From assembly GCF_017916365.1 (NCBI RefSeq), contig NZ_JAFMSU010000001.1, positions 1,364,001-1,428,000 on the forward strand: a DNA stretch of 64,000 nucleotides. The letters run 5' to 3'. Position numbers and translations under genes: made by a program. The DNA comes from Rufibacter roseolus (GTDB lineage Bacteria; Bacteroidota; Bacteroidia; Cytophagales; Hymenobacteraceae). This document shows, in pieces, positions 27,379-35,935 of the stretch; position 1 is the stretch's first letter, and each line of letters begins with the position of its first letter. The notes beneath the pieces were generated by a model that saw only the letters and a list, made by a program, of their open reading frames with translations, did not search any database and was not told the origin of the DNA.

Positions 27379-28359
27379 ATGAATCTGCGTACTTCCCCCT
27401 TGTTTCTGTTTGCTTTCTTTACTGTGCTATTCTCTTCCTGTAGAAGCTCACAATCTTTTAAGTCCCTTGTTTATTTAAAAAGTATATCCGGCTCTAAAAC
27501 CATAGCCGGGCAGCATAACCGCGAACCTAACAGCGAGCCTGAGAGATGGTCCAAGTACATTGCCGAGACAACTGGCAAATACCCTGCTTTGTGGAGCGGC
27601 GACTTTTTGTTTCAGCAGGAAAACATAGACCAAAGGTGGACTATGATCCATGAAGCCAAGCGCCAGTGGGAAAAAGGGGCTGTCGTCAATATCATGTGGC
27701 ATGGCTGCCCCCCCAACCAGGGAGAGCCTTGCGGGTGGGATCCGGGCTTATTGAACGCCCAACTCAATGACCAGGAGTGGCAGGAAATCATCACTGATGG
27801 AACACCATTGAACAAAAAGTGGAAAGCCCGGATGGATGACATCGCGGTATATCTCAAATACCTGAAGGATAATAATGTAGAGGTGCTGTTTCGTCCTCTC
27901 CATGAAATGAACCAGGGTAAATTCTGGTGGGGTGGAAGGCCTGGGCCAAATGGCACGGCTCGCCTGTACCAGATCACCCATGATTATATGGTAAAGGAGA
28001 AAGGACTGACTAACCTAATCTGGGTGTGGGACATGCAAGACATGAGCCGTGATTTTGCCGAGTACAATCCGGGTGATCAATACTGGGATGTATTTGCTTT
28101 TGACGTGTATGACCAAGGGTTTGATCCGTCCTGGTACAACTATATCCTGCCCATTGTGGGAGATAAACCTATGGCCATAGGGGAGTGTGCCAAGCTACCT
28201 ACCGCGGAAATGCTTAAGGGGCAACCCAGATGGATATTCTTTATGGCATGGTCTGAATTGGTGAAAGAGAGCAATACCCCCGAGGCAATAAAGGCATTGT
28301 ACCACTCAGACAGAGTTATCACCCTGGATGAGATGCCAGGCTGGCAAAAAGCTAAATAA
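27379..28359 (+). CDS. GH26 beta-mannanase lipoprotein, copy 2
   Basis: A 326-residue GH26 lipoprotein with lipobox Cys21 (LFSSC) from the ATG at 27379. Acid/base Glu176 lies in RPLHEMNQGKFWWGGRPG and nucleophile Glu269 in PMAIGECAKLP. It aligns almost end to end with copy 1, sharing IAGQHNREPNSEPERW, NIMWHGCPPNQGEPCGW and LTNLIWVWDMQD. The linker after the lipid anchor is shorter than in copy 1, which has an acidic SEPEPEIPV stretch. The two copies may differ in location or in substrate length; that is inference. Confidence 0.95.
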   Translation: MNLRTSPLFLFAFFTVLFSSCRSSQSFKSLVYLKSISGSKTIAGQHNREPNSEPERWSKYIAETTGKYPALWSGDFLFQQENIDQRWTMIHEAKRQWEKGAVVNIMWHGCPPNQGEPCGWDPGLLNAQLNDQEWQEIITDGTPLNKKWKARMDDIAVYLKYLKDNNVEVLFRPLHEMNQGKFWWGGRPGPNGTARLYQITHDYMVKEKGLTNLIWVWDMQDMSRDFAEYNPGDQYWDVFAFDVYDQGFDPSWYNYILPIVGDKPMAIGECAKLPTAEMLKGQPRWIFFMAWSELVKESNTPEAIKALYHSDRVITLDEMPGWQKAK

Positions 28360-28395
28360 GGCAGAAGCTAGGATACCTTCATTGATTTTAGTGCA

Positions 28396-28443
28396 GTTCC
28401 CGTTTTCTGGGTGTTTTCATTAATCTATCCTGAAAACGGGAAC
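28396..28443 (+). terminator. Hairpin after GH26 copy 2
   Basis: A perfect 12-bp inverted repeat, GTTCCCGTTTTC and GAAAACGGGAAC, with a 24-base loop that contains a further GTTTTC. It belongs to the CGTTTTC-type hairpin family scattered through the window. Confidence 0.55.
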
Positions 28444-28596
28444 TTTGTACCCACCTTTTTGGACAGTGTAAGTACCTGTTCTGTTTGGCTAGAAGGTAAG
28501 GGAGTTTTCCTCATAGTGGTCCCTTGTCTTTTGCATTATTCCCATCCTTGGGCTGAGTAGAATTTAGCCATGTTTGACCTTGTTTATTTATTCTCC

Positions 28597-30282
28597 ATGA
28601 AAGCATCACTCAAAGTTTTGCTTCTATTCTTGTTGCTTACCCTGGCCAAAGCAACAGTTGCCCAGAATAGAATCCAAAAGGTAACCCAACCCAAATCACC
28701 CATAAGGCAGTTTGAGAAAGCGGAATGGACCATCAACCTGCAGGTCCCGTTCACGAACCCGTATGACCAGAAAGAAATCGCCCTGGACATGGTGCTGACT
28801 TCCCCATCTGGAAAACCGTTGGTATTACCTTGTTATTTTGAAAAGGGGGATAAAAACGCCTCTGAATGGAAAGCGAGGTTCGCTCCCCAGGAAGTTGGCA
28901 CCTACAGCTGGTTCTTCCGGTTGGGCGGTAAAAACATTTCGGATGAATCTAAACCCGAGACATTTGAGGCAGGGAAGGGAGACAAACCGGGATTTCTACA
29001 CAAGAATGATTTGTACACCTTTAAGTTTGATGACGGCACCTTGTTCAGGGGGATAGGAGAGAATGTGGGATGGGAGTCACGTTCATTTGAGAACGATAAG
29101 TGGACGTATGATTACCTACTCCCCACCCTATCTAAAAACGGCGCCAACTTCTTCCGGACTTGGATGTGCTATTGGAACTTGCCGCTTGAGTGGAAGAAGG
29201 TAAACTCCACCAAAAGGTACACTAACACCCAAGAGTACTTTCACCCAGGTGCCATTCAACGGATGGAGGAACTGCTGCAACTCTGCGACTCCCTGAACCT
29301 GTATTTCATGCTCACTTTTGACTGGCATGGACACCTGATGGAAAATGGCGGCTGGAAAAACAGCAATTACAACCAAGCCAATGGCGGGCCGGCCAAAACC
29401 CCTACCGAGTTTTTCACCTTGCAAAGGGCGCGGGAGAAATACAAAAACAAATTGCGCTACATTGTGGCCCGTTGGGGGTATAGCACCAACATAGCAGTCT
29501 GGGAGTTCTTCAACGAGGTAGACAACGCAGCATTTACGGCAGCTGATAGCGTGATTATTCCGCATGAAGCCATTACGCAGTGGCACGATGACATGAGTCG
29601 CTACCTCAAAGACATTGATCCCTATCAGCATTTGGTCTCCACTAGCATTTCCCACCGTGATATAGCGGGTATGAATGCCATCGCCTATTTAGACTTCAAC
29701 CAAAAGCATATTTATAAACACACAGAGAAAATCCCGGCCATTTACCCAACCTACATCAGCACCTTTGGCAAACCATATGTGGTAGGGGAGTTTGGCTACC
29801 GTTGGGAAGACGCAGACCCAAAGTACGGGGAGGAATGGGATTATGATTACAAACGGGGTTTATGGTATGGCCTCTTCAATCCCACGCCCATTCTCCCTAT
29901 GACATGGTGGTGGGAATTGTTTGATGACCGCAACATGACTCCGTATTTCAACTCAGTGAAAGAAATCAATGACCAGATGCTGGCTTCTGGCAACGGTACC
30001 TTTGAGCCTTTCCCAGTCCTTACAGACAAGATAGAAGCCTACGGAATGAAGTGCGGAAATAAATACTTTGTTTATCTGCTCAACAATTCCGCCACTGAAT
30101 TGACTTCTGATATTTCTTTTGACTTGAAAGGCGGAAAAATCAAAGAGGTACAGGCCTTTGCTCCGGTAAGTCGCCAATACCAGAATCTTTCCTCTTTTAA
30201 AACTAAAGACCAAAGGCTACTGATGCCGCAGGTAAAACTTGCCCCACGGCAGGAAATGGTTCTGATTCTGTCAGGCAAATAA
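28597..30282 (+). CDS. Secreted GH5-like glycoside hydrolase with N-terminal DUF5060-type domain
   Basis: A 561-residue secreted enzyme. The ATG at 28597 directly precedes a signal peptide (MKASLKVLLLFLLLTLAKATVAQ); an earlier ATG at 28570 adds nine residues that weaken it. Residues ~25-135 form a beta domain like DUF5060 (FEKAEWTINLQVPFTNPYDQKEIALDM). The rest is a (beta/alpha)8 barrel with likely acid/base Glu307 (WEFFNEVDN) and nucleophile Glu398 (VVGEFGYRWED), plus a C-terminal beta domain with EAYGMKCGNKYFVYLLNN. The barrel resembles GH5-type mannanases or mannosidases. Placement after two GH26 genes supports action on mannan-derived chains, but exact family and specificity are uncertain. 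Confidence 0.82.
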   Translation: MKASLKVLLLFLLLTLAKATVAQNRIQKVTQPKSPIRQFEKAEWTINLQVPFTNPYDQKEIALDMVLTSPSGKPLVLPCYFEKGDKNASEWKARFAPQEVGTYSWFFRLGGKNISDESKPETFEAGKGDKPGFLHKNDLYTFKFDDGTLFRGIGENVGWESRSFENDKWTYDYLLPTLSKNGANFFRTWMCYWNLPLEWKKVNSTKRYTNTQEYFHPGAIQRMEELLQLCDSLNLYFMLTFDWHGHLMENGGWKNSNYNQANGGPAKTPTEFFTLQRAREKYKNKLRYIVARWGYSTNIAVWEFFNEVDNAAFTAADSVIIPHEAITQWHDDMSRYLKDIDPYQHLVSTSISHRDIAGMNAIAYLDFNQKHIYKHTEKIPAIYPTYISTFGKPYVVGEFGYRWEDADPKYGEEWDYDYKRGLWYGLFNPTPILPMTWWWELFDDRNMTPYFNSVKEINDQMLASGNGTFEPFPVLTDKIEAYGMKCGNKYFVYLLNNSATELTSDISFDLKGGKIKEVQAFAPVSRQYQNLSSFKTKDQRLLMPQVKLAPRQEMVLILSGK

Positions 30283-30465
30283 ACAGCCATCTGCATTTCT
30301 GCTAAGCAAATTAAAAACACAAGCTTTAGTAGGTTCTGTTGTTTTCTTAGTTTATTTTAAAATATGAGGCATAAACAGGAACGGGGTACGCTGTTATTGG
30401 TAATCCTTTCATTATATGTTGTAGGAAAGGAGTTGCACTGCCCCCGGAAAAATTGACTACCTATC

Positions 30466-32133
30466 ATGAAAATGAACAGAAGAAACTTTGTTGCCAAGGC
30501 TGGCTTAAGTGCTGCTGCCGTGGGTATTTCACCTGCCCTTACTTTATCCTCTTGCTCAACACCTGCTAAATCAGAGGAGTTAGAAGAAGACGGTCAAGCG
30601 CTGTTTATAGGAGATGACATTGCCGTAGCCCAAACTAAATATGGGAAAGTGAAAGGGTATATCATGAACGGGGTTTTCACATTTATGGGCATTCCTTATG
30701 CGGCAAATGCCTCTGGCAAGAACAGGTTCATGCCTCCAAAGGAACCAGAGCCATGGAGTGAAGTGCGTCCAGCTGTTTACCCCGGGAACTCAGCTCCTCA
30801 GGACATATATGACCGTAAACCTGAGAATTATTATTCATTTGTAGATCACTGGAACTATGATGAGGTAAGCGAAGACTGTCTGCGACTGAACGTTTGGACC
30901 CCAGGTTTAGAAGACAGGAAAAACCGGCCGGTTCTGGTATGGCTTCACGGAGGCGGATTCAGCAAAGGCAACGGCCTGGAACAGGATGGCTACCACGGTG
31001 AGAATTTCAGTAAATACGGTGATGCGGTTTTTTGTTCCATCAATCATAGGTTAGGGCCCATAGGCTTCTCTGATTTCTCCGCTGTTGGGGGTGAGGAATA
31101 CAAGCATTCTGGCAATGTTGGAATGTTAGATGTGGTAGCGGCTTTGAAGTGGATAAACCAGAATATAGAAAACTTTGGCGGAGACCCCAACAATGTTACA
31201 GTGATGGGGCAATCTGGGGGTGGTGCCAAAGTGTGTATTGTGGCTGCTATGCCAGAGGCAAAAGGCTTGGTACACAAAGCAGTTGCCTTAAGCGGCTCTG
31301 ATGTTAAGGGAGTAGACAAAGCGTATTCCCAAGAGTTGGGGAGATATATACTAAAGGAAGCAAACCTAAGTCCTTTACAAATTGACCAATTGCAGGAACT
31401 GCCTTGGAAAGACTACCTGGACTTGGCCAACAGAGCAGTCAGGAAAATGGAGAAGGAGAAGGGTGGCTCCGGCATGAGAAGAGGCGGCTTTGGGCCCGTA
31501 GCCGATGGGCTGCATTTGCCAGCCGGACAGTTCTACGCAGATGCTTCAGCTGCTTCTCCTAATGTACCTATGCTGTTATGCACTACTTTCCATGAATGGG
31601 CGCCTGGACGTACAGAACCAGAATTGGAAGATATAACCTTGAGTAGGGTTATAGATAAGCTGAAAAGCACTTACGGTGATAAAACAGCCGAAATAGTCAG
31701 CGCTTATGATAAAAATTTCCCAGGTAGAAAACCTATAGAAATATGGTCACTGATTGTGTCTAATAGGCAAGCAGTGGTAAAAACCGCGAATGCTAAACTG
31801 AAACAAGATGCCCCTGTCTACATGGCTTGGTTTGGTTGGAGTTCTCCATTGTTCAACCTTCGTATGCGGTCATTCCACTGTCTGGATATCAGTTTCTGGT
31901 TTCTTAACACCGACCGAATGGTAACCCATACTGGAGGAGGCGCACGCCCAAGAAAGCTAGCTATAAAAATGGCCCATGCTTTATTGAATTTCATGCATAA
32001 GGGAGATCCTAATGGTGCTGACCTACCTAATTGGCCTCAATATACCTTGGAGAAAGGAGAGACAATGGTTCTTAATGATGAGTGCAAGGTGGAGTACGAC
32101 CCAGATAAAGAAGCCCGGCAAAAGCTATCCTAA
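30466..32133 (+). CDS. Type B carboxylesterase, secreted, possible Tat substrate
   Basis: A 555-residue alpha/beta hydrolase of the carboxylesterase type B family. The N-terminus (NRRNFVAKAGLSAAAVGISPALTLSSC) has a twin-arginine-type signal and a possible lipobox. Family marks are FMGIPYAA, EDCLRLNVWTP, PVLVWLHGGGFSKGN and the nucleophile elbow GQSGGGAKV with Ser250. A candidate catalytic histidine is His471 in RSFHCLDISFWF. It is the last gene of the PUL. Removal of acetyl groups from mannan is a plausible role, since many mannans are acetylated, but the sequence alone does not show it. It shares a bidirectional terminator with ssrA. Confidence 0.85.
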   Translation: MKMNRRNFVAKAGLSAAAVGISPALTLSSCSTPAKSEELEEDGQALFIGDDIAVAQTKYGKVKGYIMNGVFTFMGIPYAANASGKNRFMPPKEPEPWSEVRPAVYPGNSAPQDIYDRKPENYYSFVDHWNYDEVSEDCLRLNVWTPGLEDRKNRPVLVWLHGGGFSKGNGLEQDGYHGENFSKYGDAVFCSINHRLGPIGFSDFSAVGGEEYKHSGNVGMLDVVAALKWINQNIENFGGDPNNVTVMGQSGGGAKVCIVAAMPEAKGLVHKAVALSGSDVKGVDKAYSQELGRYILKEANLSPLQIDQLQELPWKDYLDLANRAVRKMEKEKGGSGMRRGGFGPVADGLHLPAGQFYADASAASPNVPMLLCTTFHEWAPGRTEPELEDITLSRVIDKLKSTYGDKTAEIVSAYDKNFPGRKPIEIWSLIVSNRQAVVKTANAKLKQDAPVYMAWFGWSSPLFNLRMRSFHCLDISFWFLNTDRMVTHTGGGARPRKLAIKMAHALLNFMHKGDPNGADLPNWPQYTLEKGETMVLNDECKVEYDPDKEARQKLS

Positions 32134-32205
32134 AATAAGGCTTTAAGAAAAACACCTTTGGGTCAAAGTCTCAGCCCTAATTCGTAGAGCCGTTTCAATA
32201 TAAAC

Positions 32206-32245
32206 CAAAAACGCCCTGTAAGCTGTGGCTTACAGGGCGTTTTTG
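32206..32245. terminator. Bidirectional terminator between the PUL and ssrA
   Basis: A perfect 13-bp inverted repeat, ACGCCCTGTAAGC (32211-32223) and GCTTACAGGGCGT (32228-32240), with loop TGTG. It has A residues on the left and T residues on the right, so it works for the plus-strand esterase gene and for minus-strand ssrA. Confidence 0.93.
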
Positions 32246-32254
32246 GTTGTAAAG

Positions 32255-32624
32255 TGGAGATGCAGGGATTCGAACCCTGGTCCAGACAAGGAAACTTGAG
32301 CGCTTTCTACATGTTTAGTCTTGGTTGGGTTTTCGTGTGGCTCCAGGCCCAAGCCTGGCCTATGAAGTCACCTTAGATGCTTTAGTTTCATGCAGACCCC
32401 GCACCTTGGCCTACACTAGATCGGCATTACGATGCCCTGTGACCAACCCCCACCGAACCGAGGAGCTGCAGGACAATGGCAAAATGCTTAGTACCTAGAC
32501 TAGGCAGCCATGGCGTAGTTAGACTCGCCAGATAATCGTCGGTCAATTCTGATTTACGGGAAAACTGCCAACTCCCGACATGCTTACACCCAGCTTGCTC
32601 AAGCTGTCAATTCCGGTCATCCCC
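32255..32624 (-). ncRNA. ssrA: tmRNA (ssrA), one-piece
   Basis: Transfer-messenger RNA for rescue of stalled ribosomes. The 5' end GGGGATGACCGGAATTGACAG (minus strand from 32624) pairs through GGGGATG with the 3' acceptor strand CATCTCC (32262-32256). A T-arm with TTCGAAT loop precedes the 3' end. The tag frame (32529-32500) reads GESNYAMAA followed by TAG, a typical Bacteroidota tag ending. The 3' CCA does not seem to be encoded (the genome continues ACTTT), so it would be added afterwards. A terminator hairpin follows 10-15 bases downstream. Confidence 0.95.
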
Positions 32625-32754
32625 AATTGTGAAAGAACGCTTTCGGTCTACTATTACGGCCGATGCCTGCAAAAGTAACCAAATTATAGACAAATCCTAC
32701 CAGGCGGGAGTTCCCGTTTCGGGGCTGTTTTACAGAAAAGAACCCCAAAGCAGG

Positions 32755-33459
32755 TTATAAGAACGTCTTCAACTGGCTCAGGCAGTGCACCTCATAGGTG
32801 GGTTTCAGACGGGGGCGCTTTTTCTCGGGGTTGAAGAAAACCTGGTCAATGCCCGCGTTCATGGCGCCCAGTACATCGGCTTCCAGGCTATCACCAATCA
32901 TGAGGCTCTCCTGGGCCGTGACGCCGGCGCGCTGCAGCGCATGCTGGAAAATACGTTTATCAGGTTTGGTGCAGTTGATGCACTCAGAGGTGATGATCTC
33001 AGAGAAATAAGAATCCAGCTTCGCTGACCGCATCTTGATGTATTGCACGTCTTTGAACCCGTTGGTGATGATATGCAGGACGTATTTCTCCTTCAGGTAA
33101 CCCAGTACCTCGTGGGTAAACGGGAATACCGCGGTTTTGGTGGGGCAGATGTCAATAAAGGCCTTGCTGATGCCCTCGGGTATATCGGTGGGGGCCACGC
33201 CCAGGTCTGTGAGGCATTTGACAAAGCGGTTCTCCCGGAGCTGTTGCTGCGTGATTTTCCCTTTGTGGTACTGGTCCCACATGCGTTGGTTTACAAAGCT
33301 GTATTTTCGGTAGAAAGAGTCCCGGGTGAAATTCCCCAGTTGGTCTAGCTTATAGTGGTCGTATAAATGGTGCAGCGTCTCTTCAGAGTTCTTCTCGAAG
33401 TCCCACAGCGTGTGGTCCAGGTCAAAGAACAGGTGACGGTAAGTTTTAGGCTTTTTCAT
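32755..33459 (-). CDS. yjjG: HAD-family noncanonical pyrimidine nucleotidase (YjjG type)
   Basis: A 234-residue cytoplasmic phosphatase of the HAD superfamily, YjjG subgroup, which dephosphorylates noncanonical pyrimidine nucleotides. HAD motif I is FFDLDHTLWDFEKN (nucleophile Asp in DLD), motif II the Thr in HIITNGF, motif III the Lys in NCTKPDKRIF and motif IV MIGDSLEADVLGAMNAG. The start is the ATG at 33459; the frame is open to a TTG at 33480 that adds seven residues without support. Confidence 0.9.
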   Translation of the reverse strand: MKKPKTYRHLFFDLDHTLWDFEKNSEETLHHLYDHYKLDQLGNFTRDSFYRKYSFVNQRMWDQYHKGKITQQQLRENRFVKCLTDLGVAPTDIPEGISKAFIDICPTKTAVFPFTHEVLGYLKEKYVLHIITNGFKDVQYIKMRSAKLDSYFSEIITSECINCTKPDKRIFQHALQRAGVTAQESLMIGDSLEADVLGAMNAGIDQVFFNPEKKRPRLKPTYEVHCLSQLKTFL

Positions 33460-33517
33460 AACAGAAGTGCTCGCTGACAAGGCAGCAGAAGAGCAAAGTT
33501 GTTATTTTAAAACCAAT

Positions 33518-34633
33518 CTACCGGCTTTTAGTTTCAACAAAGCGGCGCGGGGAAAACATCTTCAAGGCTTTTTTTCGCAAAGGGGCCTCCAAAACATAGT
33601 AGCCTACTACAGAAATCAAAGCCAGCAGCAGCAACACGCCTCCTTTGTTTTGCCAGACATGGAAGTAAAGGAGATCAAACCCGAAGGTATAATGGGCCAG
33701 GTAGAAAATGTAAGAGCCTTTCCCTAGCCCTTCCCCAGTTCTGGAGCCGAGTAGCTTTGAAAGCGCGGTCTTTTCCATGGCCAGCCCGGTAACCAGGCTC
33801 CCGATGAAAACGGGCAGCACAAAGTTGTTCATGGTGTGGAAGGTGAGGAACCTCAAAGCTGGGGAATCGGGTAACAGGTTGCTGACCGGAGCTATGAGCA
33901 GCATAAGGGCCAGAATACCCAAAGCGCCCACATAGGTGAATGCGCCGGCCTTTTGCGCGGACTCAAGGGGAGGGGCAGAGAACAGCAGAAACCTTTTGAC
34001 GCACCAGATACCCAGGTAGAATTCAAAGCATCGTCCGAAGAAAGTAGCCCTAAGCAGAAAATTGCTGTCTGGAACAAAGGCCATTGGCAAGGGTGATTGC
34101 CCAATCAAAAGCAATAGGCCACCGGAAAGCAGGGTGACCAGAAACCACCTGAACTGGCCTAATCTCTCCCAATATAATAGAACCAAAGGCGCAGCCGCAT
34201 AGAAACATACCTCTACCGTCATGGACCAGCCAACGCCAATGCCCGTGAAAGAATACTCCGGAAACAGGCCCTGTGCCATAGAAAGGTTCATCAGCCAGAC
34301 GCCGGGCCTGAAATCCTGCCGAAAAACTAAAGCAGCGAGGGTGCAGAGGAGATAAACGGGGTAGATGCGGGCTACCCGGTGCAAGGCATACTGCCGCCAG
34401 GCTGCAGAATCCTTCGCCTGAAAACTTTGGCTGTACCTTAAGCCAATAAGGAAACCGCTGAGCACAAAGAAAATAGAAACACCCATGTGGCCCTCCCGGA
34501 ACAAGGTGTCAAAGAACGAGGTGGCAAAGGGGACCTGGGGCTTGGCATGGTGAGCATAAACCAGGTAGGCAGCCACAGCCCGCAGTCCGGTTAAAGCCGG
34601 GAAATACCGCCCGGAGGAATCTGGGGTACGCAT
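33518..34633 (-). CDS. Acyltransferase family 3 membrane protein
   Basis: A 371-residue multi-pass protein of the OafA/YrhL family. Signature regions are RYFPALTGLRAVAAYLVYAHHAKP, GVSIFFVLSGFLIGLRYSQSF, LHRVARIYPVYLLCTLAALVF and GVGWSMTVEVCFYAAAPLV. The ATG at 34633 is chosen because residues before it are encoded by the adjacent ArsR-type gene in another frame; the stop of that gene lies 4 bases upstream, so the two are likely co-transcribed. It would O-acylate a surface glycan or lipid. The pairing with an ArsR-type regulator is unexplained. Confidence 0.88.
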   Translation of the reverse strand: MRTPDSSGRYFPALTGLRAVAAYLVYAHHAKPQVPFATSFFDTLFREGHMGVSIFFVLSGFLIGLRYSQSFQAKDSAAWRQYALHRVARIYPVYLLCTLAALVFRQDFRPGVWLMNLSMAQGLFPEYSFTGIGVGWSMTVEVCFYAAAPLVLLYWERLGQFRWFLVTLLSGGLLLLIGQSPLPMAFVPDSNFLLRATFFGRCFEFYLGIWCVKRFLLFSAPPLESAQKAGAFTYVGALGILALMLLIAPVSNLLPDSPALRFLTFHTMNNFVLPVFIGSLVTGLAMEKTALSKLLGSRTGEGLGKGSYIFYLAHYTFGFDLLYFHVWQNKGGVLLLLALISVVGYYVLEAPLRKKALKMFSPRRFVETKSR

Positions 34634-34637
34634 GCAA

Positions 34638-35024
34638 CTACAGGCCGGTAAAGTGCCGCTGCTGCAGCCGGTTAATGGCCAGTTCGCGGTTAGAGAAGAG
34701 CGTTTGGTAAACTTCCTGGTCTTTGAGTAACAGCGGATCTTTCTCCAGGTACCCAAACATCTGCTGCAAAAAGTCCAGCATTTCGTCTTTGATATAATAA
34801 AAGGCCCACTGATCCTGTTTACGGAAGGATACCAAGCCGGTGTTTTTTAGGTAGATGAGGTGGCGGGAGGTCTTGGTTTGGGTGAAATCCAGCACCAGTT
34901 CCAGATCAGCGATACACAGCTCCTTGTTGCGCATTAACAGGTTCAGGACCCTGATCCTGGAGACGTCACTCATGGCTTTGAATACTTGTTCCCCAAAACT
35001 GACGTTAAAATGTTTGAGCCTCAT
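34638..35024 (-). CDS. ArsR-type winged-helix transcriptional regulator
   Basis: A 128-residue DNA-binding protein. The winged helix covers residues ~8-80: FGEQVFKAMSDVSRIRVLNLLMRNKELCIADLELVLDFTQTKTSRHLIYLKNTGLVSFRKQDQWAFYYI. No conserved metal-binding cysteine pair is visible in the recognition helix (one Cys only, in ELCIADLE), so metal sensing cannot be claimed. It lies 4 bases before the acyltransferase gene and divergently from the gene at 35107, with an 82-base gap that it could regulate. Confidence 0.88.
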   Translation of the reverse strand: MRLKHFNVSFGEQVFKAMSDVSRIRVLNLLMRNKELCIADLELVLDFTQTKTSRHLIYLKNTGLVSFRKQDQWAFYYIKDEMLDFLQQMFGYLEKDPLLLKDQEVYQTLFSNRELAINRLQQRHFTGL

Positions 35025-35106
35025 GGAGTATCTCTTCGTAAAATTAATTTAAAGCTCTTCGGCACAAAGTACTATAAAAAGCCTATACTTGTAAACGAAC
35101 TGATCC

Positions 35107-35799
35107 ATGACTACGCTATATTTCAATCCTTCTCCTTTATATTCCCGCTATTGGGCGCATCTGGGGCGCTTTCTGGTGGTCCTCTTACTTCTTTCCGGAA
35201 TTAGCCTCACCTCTGCGCACGGCCAAGGAGCCAAAAAGGTGATCCAGTTAACCGGGGTGGTGACTGCCGGCGATAGCCTGCTGGGGATCCCGGGCGCCAG
35301 CGTGTACATTCCCAAAGCCGGCCGCGGGACCAACACAAATGAGTATGGCTTTTTCTCTTTGCCAGTGCTGGCAGGCGATAGCGTGGTGTTCAGTTCATTG
35401 GGCTACGCCAAACAGTCTCTGGTGATTCCGCAGAGCTTTGAGAAGGACAGTTATTCCATTATCATTGAGATGCTGGAAGACCCTACGGCTCTGCCCGAGA
35501 TCCGGGTTTTCCCGTATGCCACCTTCCGCGACTTTACCCAGGCGGTGCTGGCCATGAAATCGCCGGTGGAGGACATTGACCGCGAGAGCGCCATGAGCCA
35601 GCAGATCCTGGACCAGATGTTCCGGAATACGCCCATGGATGCCAACTCTAACCATCGCACGTACATGAACCTGCAGAACCAGCAGCAAATGCGCCGGGGC
35701 GGTTATAATCCCGGGGCCACCAACCCGCTGTTAGACCCGATTAAGTGGTACCAGGTCATCAAAGCCATCAAAAACGGAGACTTCAAGAACAAAGAATAA
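35107..35799 (+). CDS. Secreted protein with carboxypeptidase-regulatory-like domain
   Basis: A 230-residue exported protein. An N-terminal hydrophobic segment (FLVVLLLLSGISLTSAHGQ) acts as signal peptide. Residues ~45-125 form a beta sandwich of the CarboxypepD_reg-like type (IQLTGVVTAGDSLLGIPGASVYIPKAGRGTNTNEYGFFSLPVLAGDSVVFSSLGY), as found at the N-terminus of SusC proteins but here without a barrel. The C-terminal part is Gln/Asn/Met-rich (YMNLQNQQQMRRGGYNPGATNPLLDPIKWYQVIKAIKNG). Similar stand-alone proteins are common in Cytophagales and probably sit in the periplasm or outer membrane. Function unknown. Confidence 0.82.
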   Translation: MTTLYFNPSPLYSRYWAHLGRFLVVLLLLSGISLTSAHGQGAKKVIQLTGVVTAGDSLLGIPGASVYIPKAGRGTNTNEYGFFSLPVLAGDSVVFSSLGYAKQSLVIPQSFEKDSYSIIIEMLEDPTALPEIRVFPYATFRDFTQAVLAMKSPVEDIDRESAMSQQILDQMFRNTPMDANSNHRTYMNLQNQQQMRRGGYNPGATNPLLDPIKWYQVIKAIKNGDFKNKE

Positions 35800-35823
35800 A
35801 CGCAGGTTTTTTGCCAACTTCAG

Positions 35824-35854
35824 GGACTGTCCAGCCAACGGACAGTCCTTTTTT
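35824..35854 (+). terminator. Rho-independent terminator
   Basis: GGACTGTCC and GGACAGTCC (35824-35832, 35840-35848) form a perfect 9-bp stem followed by six T residues, just after the gene ending at 35799. Confidence 0.93.
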
Positions 35855-35935
35855 GTGCCTTTTTCCAAAACCAACGAAAGAGGGAAACAGAGTTCATGCC
35901 TGTCTTCTAGAGAGACAAGCTGACCTGAGACCCAA

